A DNA stretch of 64,000 bases, taken from assembly GCA_958295875.1 (NCBI GenBank), contig OY282379.1:3253046-3317045 (forward strand), written 5' to 3'. Shown here one piece after another: positions 1-11,690 of the stretch. The notes below the pieces were generated by a model that was given only the letters and a program-made list of their open reading frames with translations, did no database searches and was not told the DNA's origin. The stretch is from an uncultured Pseudomonadales bacterium. Its GTDB lineage: Bacteria; Pseudomonadota; Gammaproteobacteria; Pseudomonadales; Azotimanducaceae. Position numbers and translations under genes: made by a program. Position 1 is the stretch's first letter, and the number at the start of each line of letters is the position of its first letter.

Positions 1-177
1 ACTGGGCAGGCGTCGCTGGCGCGCGGGCCGCGCTGCCCCGCGCCGCGGACAAAAAAGGCACAAGAATCGGCGTAACGGACGCTTAGCTCAACCATGAAAT
101 CCAATGAAATCAATAAGATGCGCTGTTATGGTGGCGGAAGGGGAGAAAAGGGAGAAGGGGAGAAGATGGAGCGTGGC

Positions 178-912
178 CTAGGCGCCGGCGGGCGCAAGCG
201 GGAAACACTCCAAGGTGGCGGCGTCGTTCAGCCTGAGTGCCCAGCCGCACCGGCCCCAGTCGCCGAGCACATAGCGCCGCGCCAAGCCGCCGCTTGGCAA
301 ACGCACGTCATGGATGCCGGGGCGGTGCGTGTGGCCATGCACCACCATCGTGCAGTCGAGGGCCTGCATGGCGGCAGCCAGATCAGATTCCGTCACGTCC
401 ATGATGTTGTCGGCCTTGTTGGCGTTGGCGGCGCGGCTCTGGGCGCGGAGCTGCCGCGCCATCTCGCGCCGTTCAGCCACTGAGCGGGCCAGCGTCTCGC
501 GTTGCCAATCATCGGAGCGGAGCAGGGCGCGGGCGCGTTGGTAGGCGGTGTCGGCGGTGCAGTAGGCATCCCCGTGGGCGAGCAGCACGCGCTGCCCGGC
601 GGCGGTGATGACATGGGGATCGTCGATGAGCGTGGCGCCGGTCTCGGCGGCGAGGCGTTCCCCAAACAGGAAGTCCCGGTTGCCGTGCATCAAGTAGGTG
701 GGGCAATGGCTCGTGGCCCGTCGCAGCGCAACGCGCACCGTCGCCGCGGTGGCCGAATCGTCATCGTCGCCGATCCAAGTCTCCGCCAAGTCGCCCAAGA
801 TGTAGAGCGCCGCGGCGCGTGGCGCCTCGCGCTCGATGAAGGCGGCGAAGCCGGCGCTGACGCCGGGCGCCGCCGGATCGAGGTGCAAGTCCGAGACGAA
901 GAGCGTCGTCAT
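178..912 (-). CDS. lpxH: UDP-2,3-diacylglucosamine diphosphatase LpxH
   Basis: Predicted calcineurin-like metallophosphoesterase of lipid A synthesis. The family hydrolyses UDP-2,3-diacylglucosamine to lipid X at the inner face of the cytoplasmic membrane. The 244-residue length is typical. Visible metal-ligand motifs are DLHLD (residues 8-12), GDLAETWIGDD (40-50), GNRD (77-80), HGD (113-115) and HGHTHRPG near 195, in the LpxH order. The ATG lies 10 bases from the end of folD on the same strand, so the two probably form one transcript. The presence of lpxH implies an LPS-bearing outer membrane. Confidence 0.95.
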   Translation of the reverse strand: MTTLFVSDLHLDPAAPGVSAGFAAFIEREAPRAAALYILGDLAETWIGDDDDSATAATVRVALRRATSHCPTYLMHGNRDFLFGERLAAETGATLIDDPHVITAAGQRVLLAHGDAYCTADTAYQRARALLRSDDWQRETLARSVAERREMARQLRAQSRAANANKADNIMDVTESDLAAAMQALDCTMVVHGHTHRPGIHDVRLPSGGLARRYVLGDWGRCGWALRLNDAATLECFPLAPAGA

Positions 913-922
913 GGCGGAGCGT

Positions 923-1765
923 TCACGCAGCAGCCTGCCAGACGTTTTGCAGCATGGACACGCGCGTCATGGGGCCCACGCCGCCCGGCACTGGCGTGAT
1001 CCATGCGGCGCGCTGTCGCGCCGCCTCGAACTCCACGTCGCCATGCAGCCGGTTGCGGGCGTCGCGGGTGATGCCGACGTCGATGACGATGGCGCCGGGT
1101 TGAATCCAACTGCCGCGGATGAGGCCGCGGCGGCCGGTGGCCGAGATCACGATGTCCGCTGCCGCGACCAACGCCGGCACGTCGCGGCTGAATTTGTGCG
1201 CCGTCGTCACGGTGCAGCCGACGTGCAACAGTTCCAATCCCATCGGGCGGCCAACGTGGTTGGAAGCGCCCACGACGGTGGCGTGCATGCCCAGCAAGGC
1301 GGCGCCAGTGTGGGCGAGCAGCGTCATCACGCCCTTGGGAGTGCAGGAGCGCAGCACCGGTTCGCGCAGCGCGAGGCGCCCAACGTTGTAGGGGTGTACG
1401 CCGTCCACGTCCTTCGCCGGGGCGATGCGCTCCAGGATTGGCGCGGCCGGCAATGGCGCCGGCAGGGGCAGCTGCACCAAGATGCCGTCGATGCTCGCGT
1501 CGGCATTCAAGTCATCGATCAGCTCGATGAGCGCCGCCGTCGGCGTGCCGGCCGGCAGCCGCCGGATGTCGTGCTTGTAGCCCACCTCTTCGCAGTCGCG
1601 CTGTTTGTGGTCCACATAGATGCGCGACGCGGCGTCGTCGCCGACCAAGACCACGGCGACGCCGGGCGGGCGGGCGCCATCCTGCGCGCGGCCACGCACG
1701 GCGGCGGCTATCTCCGCGCGGATGGCTTTGGCGATGGCGGCGCCGTCGAGAATCCGTGCCGTCAT
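923..1765 (-). CDS. folD: bifunctional methylenetetrahydrofolate dehydrogenase/cyclohydrolase FolD
   Basis: Cytoplasmic one-carbon enzyme interconverting 5,10-methylene-, methenyl- and 10-formyl-tetrahydrofolate with NADP. At 280 residues it has the usual length. The family signatures are visible: [14 protein letters not shown] with the catalytic Lys near residue 54, [10 protein letters not shown] near 95-104, the SNHVGRPM nucleotide-binding segment near 166-173, and [10 protein letters not shown] near the C-terminus. It sits upstream of lpxH on the minus strand and is followed, divergently, by the tRNA cluster and tig, as in Pseudomonas-type genomes. Confidence 0.96.
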   Translation of the reverse strand: MTARILDGAAIAKAIRAEIAAAVRGRAQDGARPPGVAVVLVGDDAASRIYVDHKQRDCEEVGYKHDIRRLPAGTPTAALIELIDDLNADASIDGILVQLPLPAPLPAAPILERIAPAKDVDGVHPYNVGRLALREPVLRSCTPKGVMTLLAHTGAALLGMHATVVGASNHVGRPMGLELLHVGCTVTTAHKFSRDVPALVAAADIVISATGRRGLIRGSWIQPGAIVIDVGITRDARNRLHGDVEFEAARQRAAWITPVPGGVGPMTRVSMLQNVWQAAA

Positions 1766-1843
1766 GGTTCATCGCTCTTGGGATTACGGGATTTTAGCCT
1801 TGCTCGCGCGCCGCGATGGCGGCGCAGTGGGACGGGCAGGGCG

Positions 1844-1849
1844 TATAAT
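1844..1849 (+). promoter_or_regulatory. -10 element (TATAAT) of the tRNA-Pro gene
   Basis: A perfect TATAAT lies 10 bases upstream of the first base of tRNA-Pro. No good -35 hexamer is visible at 16-18 bases; the sequence there is GC-rich. Confidence 0.5.
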
Positions 1850-1859
1850 CCGCCGCAGA

Positions 1860-1936
1860 CGGGGCATAGCGCAGTTTGGCAGCGCGCCTGCTTTGGGAGC
1901 AGGAAGTCGGGAGTTCGAATCTCCCTGCCCCGACCA
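1860..1936 (+). tRNA. tRNA-Pro (anticodon UGG)
   Basis: Cloverleaf read by eye. Acceptor stem CGGGGCA pairs with TGCCCCG, anticodon stem CCTGC/GCAGG encloses loop TTTGGGA (anticodon TGG), and the T arm holds GTTCGAATC. Discriminator A and an encoded CCA end the gene at 1936. Confidence 0.95.
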
Positions 1937-1978
1937 GTCGGGCCGTCGCCGGCGCCGCGTCGGCACGGCCTGCGCAGT

Positions 1979-2055
1979 GCGCCCGTAGCCCAATCGGATA
2001 GAGCATCGGCCTTCTAAGCCGGGAGTTGCAGGTTCGAGTCCTGCCGGGCGCGCCA
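1979..2055 (+). tRNA. tRNA-Arg (anticodon UCU)
   Basis: Acceptor stem GCGCCCG pairs with CGGGCGC. The anticodon loop CTTCTAA gives anticodon TCT (codons AGA/AGG). The T arm has GGTTCGAGTCC. Discriminator G and an encoded CCA end at 2055. It lies 42 bases after tRNA-Pro and is probably co-transcribed. Confidence 0.95.
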
Positions 2056-2123
2056 TGTCCAGCGGCGGCGTGTTGGCCTTTGGGCGTGCTCGCCGGCACG
2101 CGCCACCCCGTCAAGCAGGCTGG

Positions 2124-2129
2124 TAGAAT
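2124..2129 (+). promoter_or_regulatory. probable -10 element (TAGAAT) of tRNA-His
   Basis: TAGAAT lies 11 bases upstream of tRNA-His. No convincing -35 was found. Read-through from the Pro-Arg tRNAs is equally possible. Confidence 0.3.
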
Positions 2130-2140
2130 GCTGGCCATAT

Positions 2141-2217
2141 GGTGGGCGTAGCTCAACAGGTAGAGCTCCGGATTGTGGATCCGGTGGTTGTGGGTTCGAG
2201 CCCCATCGTCCACCCCA
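2141..2217 (+). tRNA. tRNA-His (anticodon GUG)
   Basis: Acceptor stem GTGGGCG pairs with CGTCCAC (one G-U pair). An extra encoded G at 2141 sits opposite discriminator C, the G-1 feature of tRNA-His. Anticodon stem CCGGA/TCCGG encloses TTGTGGA, giving GTG. CCA is encoded at 2215-2217. The tig gene begins 60 bases downstream. Confidence 0.95.
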
Positions 2218-2277
2218 AGCCGCAGCGCGCCGCCGGGCGCGGCATGAATCGTCACCCGCGAGGTTGAACGGCTAACC

Positions 2278-3603
2278 ATGCAGGTCAAGGTCGAGAAAAC
2301 GGGCGGCCTCGAGCGTCGGATGACTGTGGTGGTGCCGTCTCCGGCCATTGAAGAGACGTTCGAGCAAAAACTCGCCGAGCGCGCCCGCAACGCCCGCCTC
2401 AACGGTTTTCGCCCCGGCAAAACGCCCATCAAGGAAGTGCGTCGACGCTTCGGCAAGGCATTGCGCATGGAGGCGGCCATCGCGTCGATGGAGACGGGCT
2501 TCCAAACGGCCGTGCATGAACACTCGCTCAATCTGGCGAGTGCGCCGGCCTTCCAGATGGGTGCGCTGCAACCCAATGTGGATTTCGAGTTCACCGCCAC
2601 TTTCGAGGTGCTCCCCGAAATCCCGTTTGGAGACTTCGGCCAAGTGCAGGTTGAGCAGCCCGTGGCCGAAGTGAAGAACGCGGACGTGGACGACATGGTT
2701 GAGACGCTGCGGGCAAACCACAAGCAGTGGCATGTCGTTGAGCGCCCCGCCCAAAAGGGAGACCGGGCGACGGCGGACCTCGACGTCTGCGGCGACGCCG
2801 AGTTCAAGGGCGATGGCATCGTGGTGTTGGTCGGAGAGGCGTTCCCGATGCCTGGCATCGCCGATGCCGCCGCCGGCATGTCTGCTGGTGAGACGAAGCG
2901 CGTCGCCTCGACGTTTCCGGAGTTCATGGCCGATGAAGCCCTGCGTGGCCAAGACGCGGAGTTCGACCTGACGGTGAAGGAGGTGGCCGAGGCGCGCCTG
3001 CCGGCATTGGACGATGCGTTTTTCGCGGCGTTGGGCATCGCCGAGGGCGGTGAGACGCGGTTCCGGCAGGAAGTGCGCTCGGATTTGGAGACGCGCCTCG
3101 CCGTGGCGACGCGCGACGCGGTGCGTGGCCAAGTGCTGACGCAGCTCGTCGCCATGCATGAGTTCGATCTGCCGCAGGCGCTGGTCTCGCGTGAGCGGGA
3201 GGCCTTGGACGCCACGGTGAAACAGCGGCTAGGGCAGCCCGACGGCGAGCAATCGCCGGAGTTCGGCGAAGCCCTCACGCGGCAAGCGGAACGGCGGGTG
3301 CGCACCGGGCTGGTGGTCAACGCCATCGTCGAACGCGAAGGCATGCAGCCCGATGGCGCGAAGGTGCGCGAGCGCATCGAGGAAATCTCGCGCGGCTACG
3401 AACATCCTGAACAGGTTGTCGCGGCCTACTACCGAGACGAAAACCTGTTGGGGCAGGTGGAGAGCGTTGTGCTTGAGGACCAAGTGGTGGCGCATGTGCT
3501 GTCCCTCGCGCAAGTGCAAACCGTGGAACGCTCCTACCAAGACGTGTTGAACGCCCCCGCGCCCAAGGAAGAGGGCGAAGCGCCGCCTTCCGAGGCGGCT
3601 TGA
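2278..3603 (+). CDS. tig: trigger factor (ribosome-associated chaperone and peptidyl-prolyl isomerase)
   Basis: Ribosome-bound folding factor that meets nascent chains at the exit tunnel. At 441 residues it is full length. The N-terminal ribosome-docking signature GFRPGKTP lies near residues 42-49. The FKBP-like isomerase domain spans roughly 150-245, beginning around the [10 protein letters not shown] stretch. The remaining helical C-terminal domain forms the chaperone arms. It is the first protein gene of the conserved tig-clpP-clpX-lon block. Its stop at 3601-3603 lies 23 bases before the chosen clpP start, which suggests coupling. Confidence 0.97.
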   Translation: MQVKVEKTGGLERRMTVVVPSPAIEETFEQKLAERARNARLNGFRPGKTPIKEVRRRFGKALRMEAAIASMETGFQTAVHEHSLNLASAPAFQMGALQPNVDFEFTATFEVLPEIPFGDFGQVQVEQPVAEVKNADVDDMVETLRANHKQWHVVERPAQKGDRATADLDVCGDAEFKGDGIVVLVGEAFPMPGIADAAAGMSAGETKRVASTFPEFMADEALRGQDAEFDLTVKEVAEARLPALDDAFFAALGIAEGGETRFRQEVRSDLETRLAVATRDAVRGQVLTQLVAMHEFDLPQALVSREREALDATVKQRLGQPDGEQSPEFGEALTRQAERRVRTGLVVNAIVEREGMQPDGAKVRERIEEISRGYEHPEQVVAAYYRDENLLGQVESVVLEDQVVAHVLSLAQVQTVERSYQDVLNAPAPKEEGEAPPSEAA

Positions 3604-3626
3604 CCATCCACTTCAGGAGGCAGCAA

Positions 3627-4268
3627 GTGCAAGACAGAATCCAACCGCCCATCAACAACCTAGGCTTGGTGCCGATGGTTGTGGAGCAAAGCGCCCGCGG
3701 CGAGCGCGCCTATGACATCTACTCGCGCTTGTTGAAGGAGCGGATCATCTTTCTGGTCGGCCCGGTGGACGACAACGTGGCGAATCTCATCGTCGCGCAA
3801 CTCTTGTTCGCGGAATCGGAGAACCCAGACAAGGACGTGCATCTCTATATCAACTCGCCCGGCGGCGCCGTGACCGCTGGGTTCGCCATCTACGACACCA
3901 TGCAATTCGTGCGTTGCGACGTGGCCACCATGTGCGTCGGCCAAGCCGCCAGCATGGGCGCCTTTCTGCTCGCCGCCGGGGCGCGCGGCAAGCGCATGGC
4001 GCTGCCCAACTCGCGCATGATGCTGCACCAGCCGGCGGGCGGTTCCCAAGGCGTGGCGGCAGACATCGAAATCCAGGCGCGCGAGATCATCGGCACGCGC
4101 CGGCGTTTGAACGAGGTGCTTGCCCGGCACACGGGCCAGCCGGTGGAGCGCATCGAGCAAGACACCGAGCGCGACTACTGGATGAGCGCGGATGCAGCCA
4201 TGGAATACGGCTTGGTCGATTCGGTGCAGCGCCCGCGCGCCGAGCTGAAGGAGGCGTCGGCCCCTTGA
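3627..4268 (+). CDS. clpP: ATP-dependent Clp protease proteolytic subunit ClpP
   Basis: Serine peptidase that forms the double-heptamer degradation chamber for ClpX. I choose GTG at 3627 (213 residues) because a perfect AGGAGG lies at 3615-3620. An in-frame TTG at 3600 would overlap tig and has no such site. The catalytic triad is visible at the expected spacing: Ser109 in GQAASMG, His134 in MLHQPAGG and Asp183 in the ERDYWMSA segment. clpX follows at once, the usual operon arrangement. Confidence 0.96.
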   Translation: MQDRIQPPINNLGLVPMVVEQSARGERAYDIYSRLLKERIIFLVGPVDDNVANLIVAQLLFAESENPDKDVHLYINSPGGAVTAGFAIYDTMQFVRCDVATMCVGQAASMGAFLLAAGARGKRMALPNSRMMLHQPAGGSQGVAADIEIQAREIIGTRRRLNEVLARHTGQPVERIEQDTERDYWMSADAAMEYGLVDSVQRPRAELKEASAP

Positions 4269-4348
4269 GCAGAAGTCAGCCAAGGGTTGCAAAAGCGCAG
4301 CGTTGCAAGCATTGTGTGGGTTGTTTGGCGTAGGGGCGAAGGGATTTC

Positions 4349-5707
4349 ATGGCGGACACCGGCAAAGGTGGCGGGTCGGGCAAGCTGCTTTACTGCTCAT
4401 TCTGCGGCAAGAGCCAGCATGAGGTGCGCAAGCTCATCGCAGGGCCGTCTGTGTTCATCTGCGACGAGTGCGTGGAGCTCTGCAACGACATCATCCGCGA
4501 AGAAGTGCAGGAAGGCGCGGAGGGCAAGGACGTCAATCGGCTGCCCACGCCGATGGAAATCAACGACATCCTCGATCAATACGTCGTCGGCCAAGACCAC
4601 GCCAAGAAAGTGCTGGCGGTGGCTGTCTACAACCACTACAAGCGCTTGGCGCATCAGGGTGGCAAGGCCGAAGAGGGCAAAGACGCCAAGGGCAAGGGCG
4701 ATGCCAAGGCCAAGCCGCGCCCGAAGCCTCGCGACAAGCGGGACGACGTGGAGCTCTCCAAATCCAACATCCTGCTCATCGGCCCCACCGGCTGCGGCAA
4801 GACGCTGTTGGCGGAGACGCTGGCGCGGCTGCTCGACGTGCCGTTCACCATTGCCGACGCCACCACGCTCACGGAAGCGGGCTACGTCGGCGAAGACGTC
4901 GAGAACATCATCCAAAAGCTCCTGCAGAAGTGCGAATACGACGTGGAGCGGGCGCAGTCCGGCATCGTTTACATCGACGAAATCGACAAGATCTCCCGCA
5001 AGTCGGACAATCCGTCCATCACCCGGGATGTCTCTGGCGAAGGCGTGCAGCAGGCGCTGTTGAAGCTCATTGAAGGCACCATCGCGTCGGTGCCGCCGCA
5101 GGGCGGGCGCAAGCATCCGCAGCAAGAGTTCCTGCAGGTGGACACCGGCAACATCCTGTTCATCTGCGGCGGCGCCTTCTCGGGGCTGGACAAAGTCATC
5201 ACCGAGCGCTCCGCGAAAAGCGGCATCGGCTTCGGCGCCGAGGTGCGCGGCGAGCAGGCCGGCAAGAAGATCGGCGAGACGCTGCGCGCCGTCGAACCGG
5301 AAGACCTCATCAAGTACGGCCTCATCCCCGAGTTCGTCGGGCGCCTGCCCGTGGTGGCGACCTTGGAGGAACTCGACGTCGATGCGCTCAAGCAGATTCT
5401 CACCGAGCCGCGCAACTCGCTGACCAAGCAGTACACCAAGCTGTTCTCCATGGAAGGGGAAGGCGTTGAGGTGGATTTCCGCGACGACGCGCTGCATGCG
5501 GTGGCCGAGAAGGCCATGGAACGCAAGACCGGCGCCCGCGGCTTGCGCTCGATCTTGGAGGCGGTGTTGCTCGAAACCATGTATCGGCTGCCCTCTAGTG
5601 AATCCGTGCAGAAAGTGGTCATCGATGCCGGCGCCATCAAGGGCGAGACCGAGCCGATGCTGGTGTACGAAAACATCGAGCGCGCCAAGGCCGCGCCCAA
5701 AGAATAG
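4349..5707 (+). CDS. clpX: ATP-dependent Clp protease ATP-binding subunit ClpX
   Basis: AAA+ unfoldase that selects substrates and feeds them to ClpP. The N-terminal zinc-binding domain has Cys16, Cys19, Cys38 and Cys41. Walker A GPTGCGKT is at 145-152, Walker B YIDEIDK lies near 205-215, and the C-terminal small domain contains the ARGLR sensor-2 region. At 452 residues it is about 25 longer than the E. coli protein. The extra length is a Lys/Arg/Ala/Pro-rich low-complexity stretch at about residues 104-132, between the HYKRL helix and the strand before Walker A. Confidence 0.97.
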   Translation: MADTGKGGGSGKLLYCSFCGKSQHEVRKLIAGPSVFICDECVELCNDIIREEVQEGAEGKDVNRLPTPMEINDILDQYVVGQDHAKKVLAVAVYNHYKRLAHQGGKAEEGKDAKGKGDAKAKPRPKPRDKRDDVELSKSNILLIGPTGCGKTLLAETLARLLDVPFTIADATTLTEAGYVGEDVENIIQKLLQKCEYDVERAQSGIVYIDEIDKISRKSDNPSITRDVSGEGVQQALLKLIEGTIASVPPQGGRKHPQQEFLQVDTGNILFICGGAFSGLDKVITERSAKSGIGFGAEVRGEQAGKKIGETLRAVEPEDLIKYGLIPEFVGRLPVVATLEELDVDALKQILTEPRNSLTKQYTKLFSMEGEGVEVDFRDDALHAVAEKAMERKTGARGLRSILEAVLLETMYRLPSSESVQKVVIDAGAIKGETEPMLVYENIERAKAAPKE

Positions 5708-5763
5708 GGGCCGCGCCCCGTCGCCAACTCAGCTCTCGAGCGCCACACGCCGCCAGCCAAGCC

Positions 5764-8157
<2,394 letters not shown>

Positions 8158-8194
8158 CCCGTTGGCAGTGGCCGGCGCTTGGCGGCGCTTCGCG

Positions 8195-8224
8195 TTGACT
8201 TTGCCTCTGCCATGTTGCTATAAG
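8195..8224 (+). promoter_or_regulatory. sigma70-type promoter of hupB
   Basis: TTGACT (8195-8200) and TATAAG (8219-8224) are separated by 18 bases, in the gap between lon and the HU gene. The hexamers match the consensus at 5/6 each. The HU start codon lies 54 bases downstream, so HU probably has its own strong promoter. Confidence 0.6.
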
Positions 8225-8277
8225 CCCCTTCGTTGCCCTCGACGTCACGCCATTCTTCCCGCACCACAAGGACTCGC

Positions 8278-8550
8278 ATGAACAAATCGGAACTCGTCGA
8301 TCACATCAGCCAAGAAGCGGAGCTGTCGCGCAGCGCCGCCGCCAGAGCCCTTGACGCGGCATTGTCCGGCATCGCCAGCGCCTTGGAGCGGGCCGAGCCC
8401 GTGGCGCTTGCCGGTTTTGGCACCTTCAACGTCCGCGAGCGCGCCGCGCGCACGGGGCGCAATCCGCAGACTGGCGAGTCCATCGCCATCGCCGCCTCCC
8501 GCGCGGCAGCCTTCAAGCCGGGCAAGGCGCTCAAAGACGCCCTGAACTGA
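8278..8550 (+). CDS. hupB: DNA-binding protein HU, beta-type
   Basis: Small histone-like DNA-bending protein of the nucleoid. Starting at ATG 8278 gives 90 residues beginning MNKSELVDHI, the canonical HU start and length. Upstream in-frame codons would add a basic, non-HU extension. The DNA-binding arm is recognisable from GRNPQTGESI to the C-terminal AFKPGKALKDALN. Position directly after lon and before ppiD is the E. coli and Pseudomonas order. Confidence 0.96.
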   Translation: MNKSELVDHISQEAELSRSAAARALDAALSGIASALERAEPVALAGFGTFNVRERAARTGRNPQTGESIAIAASRAAAFKPGKALKDALN

Positions 8551-8615
8551 TCTGCCTCGCCGCCGCGAGGCAATGCCCCGCGGCGTAGGCGTGCATCGAC
8601 CAAGCGGGGTGCTTG

Positions 8616-10508
8616 ATGCTCCAACGCATGCGCGACGGCGCCCAGACGCTGGGTGCCCGCATCCTCGTCGGCATCATCGTGGTGGTGCTGACGGTGTTTG
8701 GCTTTGGGGCCTTCAACCTCTTTGCCGTGGGCGAACCCGTTGCGGCGACAGTCAACGGCGTTGAGATCACGGAAGCGGCGGTGGAGGCCGAGGCGGAACG
8801 TCGCCGCCGGAGCATCTTGGATCAGCTCGGCGACAACGCAGACCCTTCCCTCATCGACGCCGCGGCGTTGCGCGAAGCCACCGTCGGCAACCTCGTGGAT
8901 CGAACGCTGCTTGAGCAGTTCGCCGAAACGCTCGGCGTCTCCGTCTCTGAGGCGCGCCTGAACCGACAGATCACAGCCAGCCCAGAGTTTCAGGTGGACG
9001 GCGTCTTTGATGAGGATCGCTTCCGGGCGGCCCTCGCCGGCGCCGGCTTCTCGCCGCTTTCTTACCAACAGCGCGTGGCCGCTGACACGCGGCTCACGCA
9101 GGTGACCGGCGGCATCGCCGACACCGCCTTGGTCGCGGATCATGAAGTGCGCGACGCCGCTCGCCTGGTGCTGCAGCGCCGCGACATCGCTTACCTGCCG
9201 GTGGCGCGGGAACCCTTCGCTGCCGCCGTCGAGCTGGCGGACGAGGAGGTTGAAGCCCGCTACGACGCCGAGTTGGATCGCTACCGCACGCCGGAGACCC
9301 TCGACGTGGAGTATGTGCGGCTGTCGTTCGCCGCCGTGATGGCGGCGCAGGAGATCACGGCAGAGGCGCTGCGCGCCGCCTTTGACGCCGCGGAACGGGA
9401 GCGGTTGGCGGCGCCGGACGCAAGCCGGCGGCGTGGGGCGCACATCCTGCTGCAGATCGGCGACGAGCGCTCCGAAGCGGAAGCCGTCGCGCTTTTGGAA
9501 GCCACCCGGGCCGAGATCGAGGCCGGGGCGGGCTTCGCTGACAAGGCCCGCGAACTCTCAGAAGACCCTGGCTCCGCAGCCGCCGGCGGCGACTTGGGCC
9601 TTGCTGAGCGCGATGCCTTCGCGGTGCCGTTCGCAGAGGCGCTGTGGGGGTTGGAACCGGGCGAGCTGTCGGCGCCGGTCATCACGGAGTTCGGCGCGCA
9701 TCTCATCGTCTTGCTTGAAGTCGAGGCAGCCGAGCCGCCAACGTTCGAGGCATCTCGCGATGCGCTGGAAGCGTCGCTGCAGCGCCAGCGCGCGGACGAG
9801 GACTTCGACGAGCGGTTGCGGCAAATGGATGAAATCGCGTTCGAGGAACCGGACACCTTGGCGGGCATCGAGCAGGCGCTCGGGCTCGCCGTCGAAACCA
9901 CCTCCGGCGTGACGCGGGAGGCAGGAGAAGGGCCGTTCGCGGACGCGGCATTGCGGCGCGCGCTCTTTGAGGCCGATGTGCTGGCGGAGGGCTACAACAG
10001 CCCGGCCATCCGCGTGGGGGAGGATGCCGTGGTGGCGCGGGTGGCGGCGCGGCATGAACCGTCGCAGCGCCCCTTTGAAGCAGTGCAAGCCGACATTCGC
10101 GCAGAAATGGTGGCGGAGCGCGGGCGCGAACAAGCAGCCCTCGCTACGTTGGCCGCGCTGGCGCGGCTGCGCGAGGGCACGAGCGTCGCTGCCATCGCAG
10201 AGAGCTTGGGTGGTGAGTGGCGCGTCCACGAGGGCGTCACGCGGTCTGCCGGCGGCGTCCCGCCAGCCGTTTTGGATGCGGCTTTCAAGCTCGACCCACC
10301 GGGTCCGGGCGGTCGCTCGGCCATCGACGTGGAGACGCCGCCGGAAGGCTATGCCTTGGTGGCGGTCACTCGCGTGCAGCCCGGCGACTATGGCGCGATG
10401 ACGGCAGCAGACCGCACCGGGCTGCGGGAACAGTTGGCCACCCTCGCCGAGGAGCGCGACCTCACGGCGCTGTTGGAATCCTTGCGCGCGGACGCCGACA
10501 TCGAGTGA
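8616..10508 (+). CDS. ppiD: periplasmic folding chaperone PpiD (SurA_N plus PpiC-type PPIase)
   Basis: Membrane-anchored periplasmic chaperone assisting proteins leaving the Sec translocon. A short cytoplasmic N-terminus is followed by one transmembrane helix at about residues 13-34 (ILVGIIVVVLTVFGFGAFNL). A SurA_N-like domain comes next, and a parvulin-type domain lies at about 265-360 (RRGAHILLQI through FGAHLIVLLEV). At 630 residues it matches the family. ATG 8616 is preferred over the adjacent TTG 8613. PpiD parvulin domains are often weakly active, and activity cannot be judged here. Confidence 0.92.
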   Translation: MLQRMRDGAQTLGARILVGIIVVVLTVFGFGAFNLFAVGEPVAATVNGVEITEAAVEAEAERRRRSILDQLGDNADPSLIDAAALREATVGNLVDRTLLEQFAETLGVSVSEARLNRQITASPEFQVDGVFDEDRFRAALAGAGFSPLSYQQRVAADTRLTQVTGGIADTALVADHEVRDAARLVLQRRDIAYLPVAREPFAAAVELADEEVEARYDAELDRYRTPETLDVEYVRLSFAAVMAAQEITAEALRAAFDAAERERLAAPDASRRRGAHILLQIGDERSEAEAVALLEATRAEIEAGAGFADKARELSEDPGSAAAGGDLGLAERDAFAVPFAEALWGLEPGELSAPVITEFGAHLIVLLEVEAAEPPTFEASRDALEASLQRQRADEDFDERLRQMDEIAFEEPDTLAGIEQALGLAVETTSGVTREAGEGPFADAALRRALFEADVLAEGYNSPAIRVGEDAVVARVAARHEPSQRPFEAVQADIRAEMVAERGREQAALATLAALARLREGTSVAAIAESLGGEWRVHEGVTRSAGGVPPAVLDAAFKLDPPGPGGRSAIDVETPPEGYALVAVTRVQPGDYGAMTAADRTGLREQLATLAEERDLTALLESLRADADIE

Positions 10509-10512
10509 GGGG

Positions 10513-11571
10513 CTAACGCCAGAACCCGCGCAGCGACGCCGTCGCCGTGGATGGCTCGCCGGCGGTTTGGCCGCCGCGCGCTTCTAGTTCCGGCGCGTTG
10601 CGCGCCACAGCCACTTGAAACGCCGCCGCGGCCGCCAGGGCCGGCCGCGCCGCGGAGGCCAAATCGCGCGGCACCAGCAAGCGGTGCGGCCCGCCGGGAT
10701 GCGTGGCCGCTTGATTGAGCGCTGGATTCCAACGATACAGGTCATCCAAGCGCAGGCCAGTGGCCCGCGCCGCTTGGGCAAGTTCCAGCTGGCCTGTAGT
10801 GGGCACCGCCACGAACCAAGGCTTGAGCGCGTCGCTGTGCGCCAGCGCGCTAGGCAGGCGCACGTCGTGCGCCACGGGATTGGCGACGACAGCGGCGTAG
10901 GCGAAGATCCTTGCGAGGTACATGGCCGCCTTCTCTGGCAAATCGTCGAGGGCCGAATCGACGGCGGCGCCTTGCGTGGCGCGGGTGAGGGCGCCGGCGC
11001 CAATGTGATAGGCGGCGATGGCGAGTGGCCAGCGGCCGAGCCGGCTGTGCAGCGCTTCCAAGTAACTCAAGGCAGCGTCTGTGGCGGCGATGGGGTCGCG
11101 CCGTTCGTCCATCCACCAATCGATGGTCAGCCCCTGTTCGCGGGCGGTGTCGGGCTTGAACTGCCACAGCCCGGCGGCGCCGCTGGCCGACATGGCGAAG
11201 GGTTCCAAACCGCTCTCGACGATGGGCAATAGACACAGCTCCCCGGGCAACTGCCGCTGCCAAACAGCCCCGCACATGGCCGGCAGGTAGCGCTCCATGG
11301 GCAACGCCAAGCTCGCAACGTGCTCTGGGTTGCGGCGCAGCCACTCGATCTCGCCCGCAACGCGAGGATGCTCCACATGGTGGGTGAGCGAGAGGCTCGA
11401 GCGCAGGCGCTGCAACAGCCCGCCGGCCATCGTCGCTGGCGCGTCAACGCCCCGCGCCGCCGTCGGGGCCCCGCTTGGTGGCGATATGGCCGCCGGCTGA
11501 CTCAGCGCTGGCTCGCTTGCCAAGGCGGCCGCGGATTGCAGGCAGAGCACCGCGAGCGGCCATGGACGCAT
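10513..11571 (-). CDS. MltD-like membrane-bound lytic transglycosylase
   Basis: Predicted lytic transglycosylase cleaving peptidoglycan glycan strands. The start at 11571 has AGGAGAG upstream and gives an N-terminal signal peptide (MRPWPLAVLCLQSAAALA). An in-frame upstream start lacks this site. The SLT catalytic core is visible: catalytic Glu in LPIVESGLEPFAMSASGAAG, then GLWQFKPDTA and AIAAYHIGAGAL. A C-terminal segment resembles a degenerate LysM-type region, ending in LLVPRDL. At 352 residues it is shorter than MltD, which carries two clear LysM repeats. It is convergent with ppiD, with stops 4 bases apart. Confidence 0.8.
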   Translation of the reverse strand: MRPWPLAVLCLQSAAALASEPALSQPAAISPPSGAPTAARGVDAPATMAGGLLQRLRSSLSLTHHVEHPRVAGEIEWLRRNPEHVASLALPMERYLPAMCGAVWQRQLPGELCLLPIVESGLEPFAMSASGAAGLWQFKPDTAREQGLTIDWWMDERRDPIAATDAALSYLEALHSRLGRWPLAIAAYHIGAGALTRATQGAAVDSALDDLPEKAAMYLARIFAYAAVVANPVAHDVRLPSALAHSDALKPWFVAVPTTGQLELAQAARATGLRLDDLYRWNPALNQAATHPGGPHRLLVPRDLASAARPALAAAAAFQVAVARNAPELEARGGQTAGEPSTATASLRGFWR

Positions 11572-11690
11572 TGGTCTCTCCTGTTCGTAGCCTGGGCCAA
11601 AGTGGGCGCATCCCTGCGCCGCGCTGATTGTAGCGTTGGCCGGCGCCGGCCATGCTAGGCTCCAAGGCCCATCCGCTGCATCGCCCGGCA

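Noticed and set aside
1..177. Gene at the left edge
   Set aside because: The purine-rich stretch at 130-175 and surrounding frames show no gene; probably an intergenic region downstream of lpxH.
1794..3377. 527-residue minus-strand open frame across the tRNAs and tig
   Set aside because: It runs antisense to three tRNA genes and trigger factor and is Ser/Arg-rich with no family motif; a GC-rich shadow.
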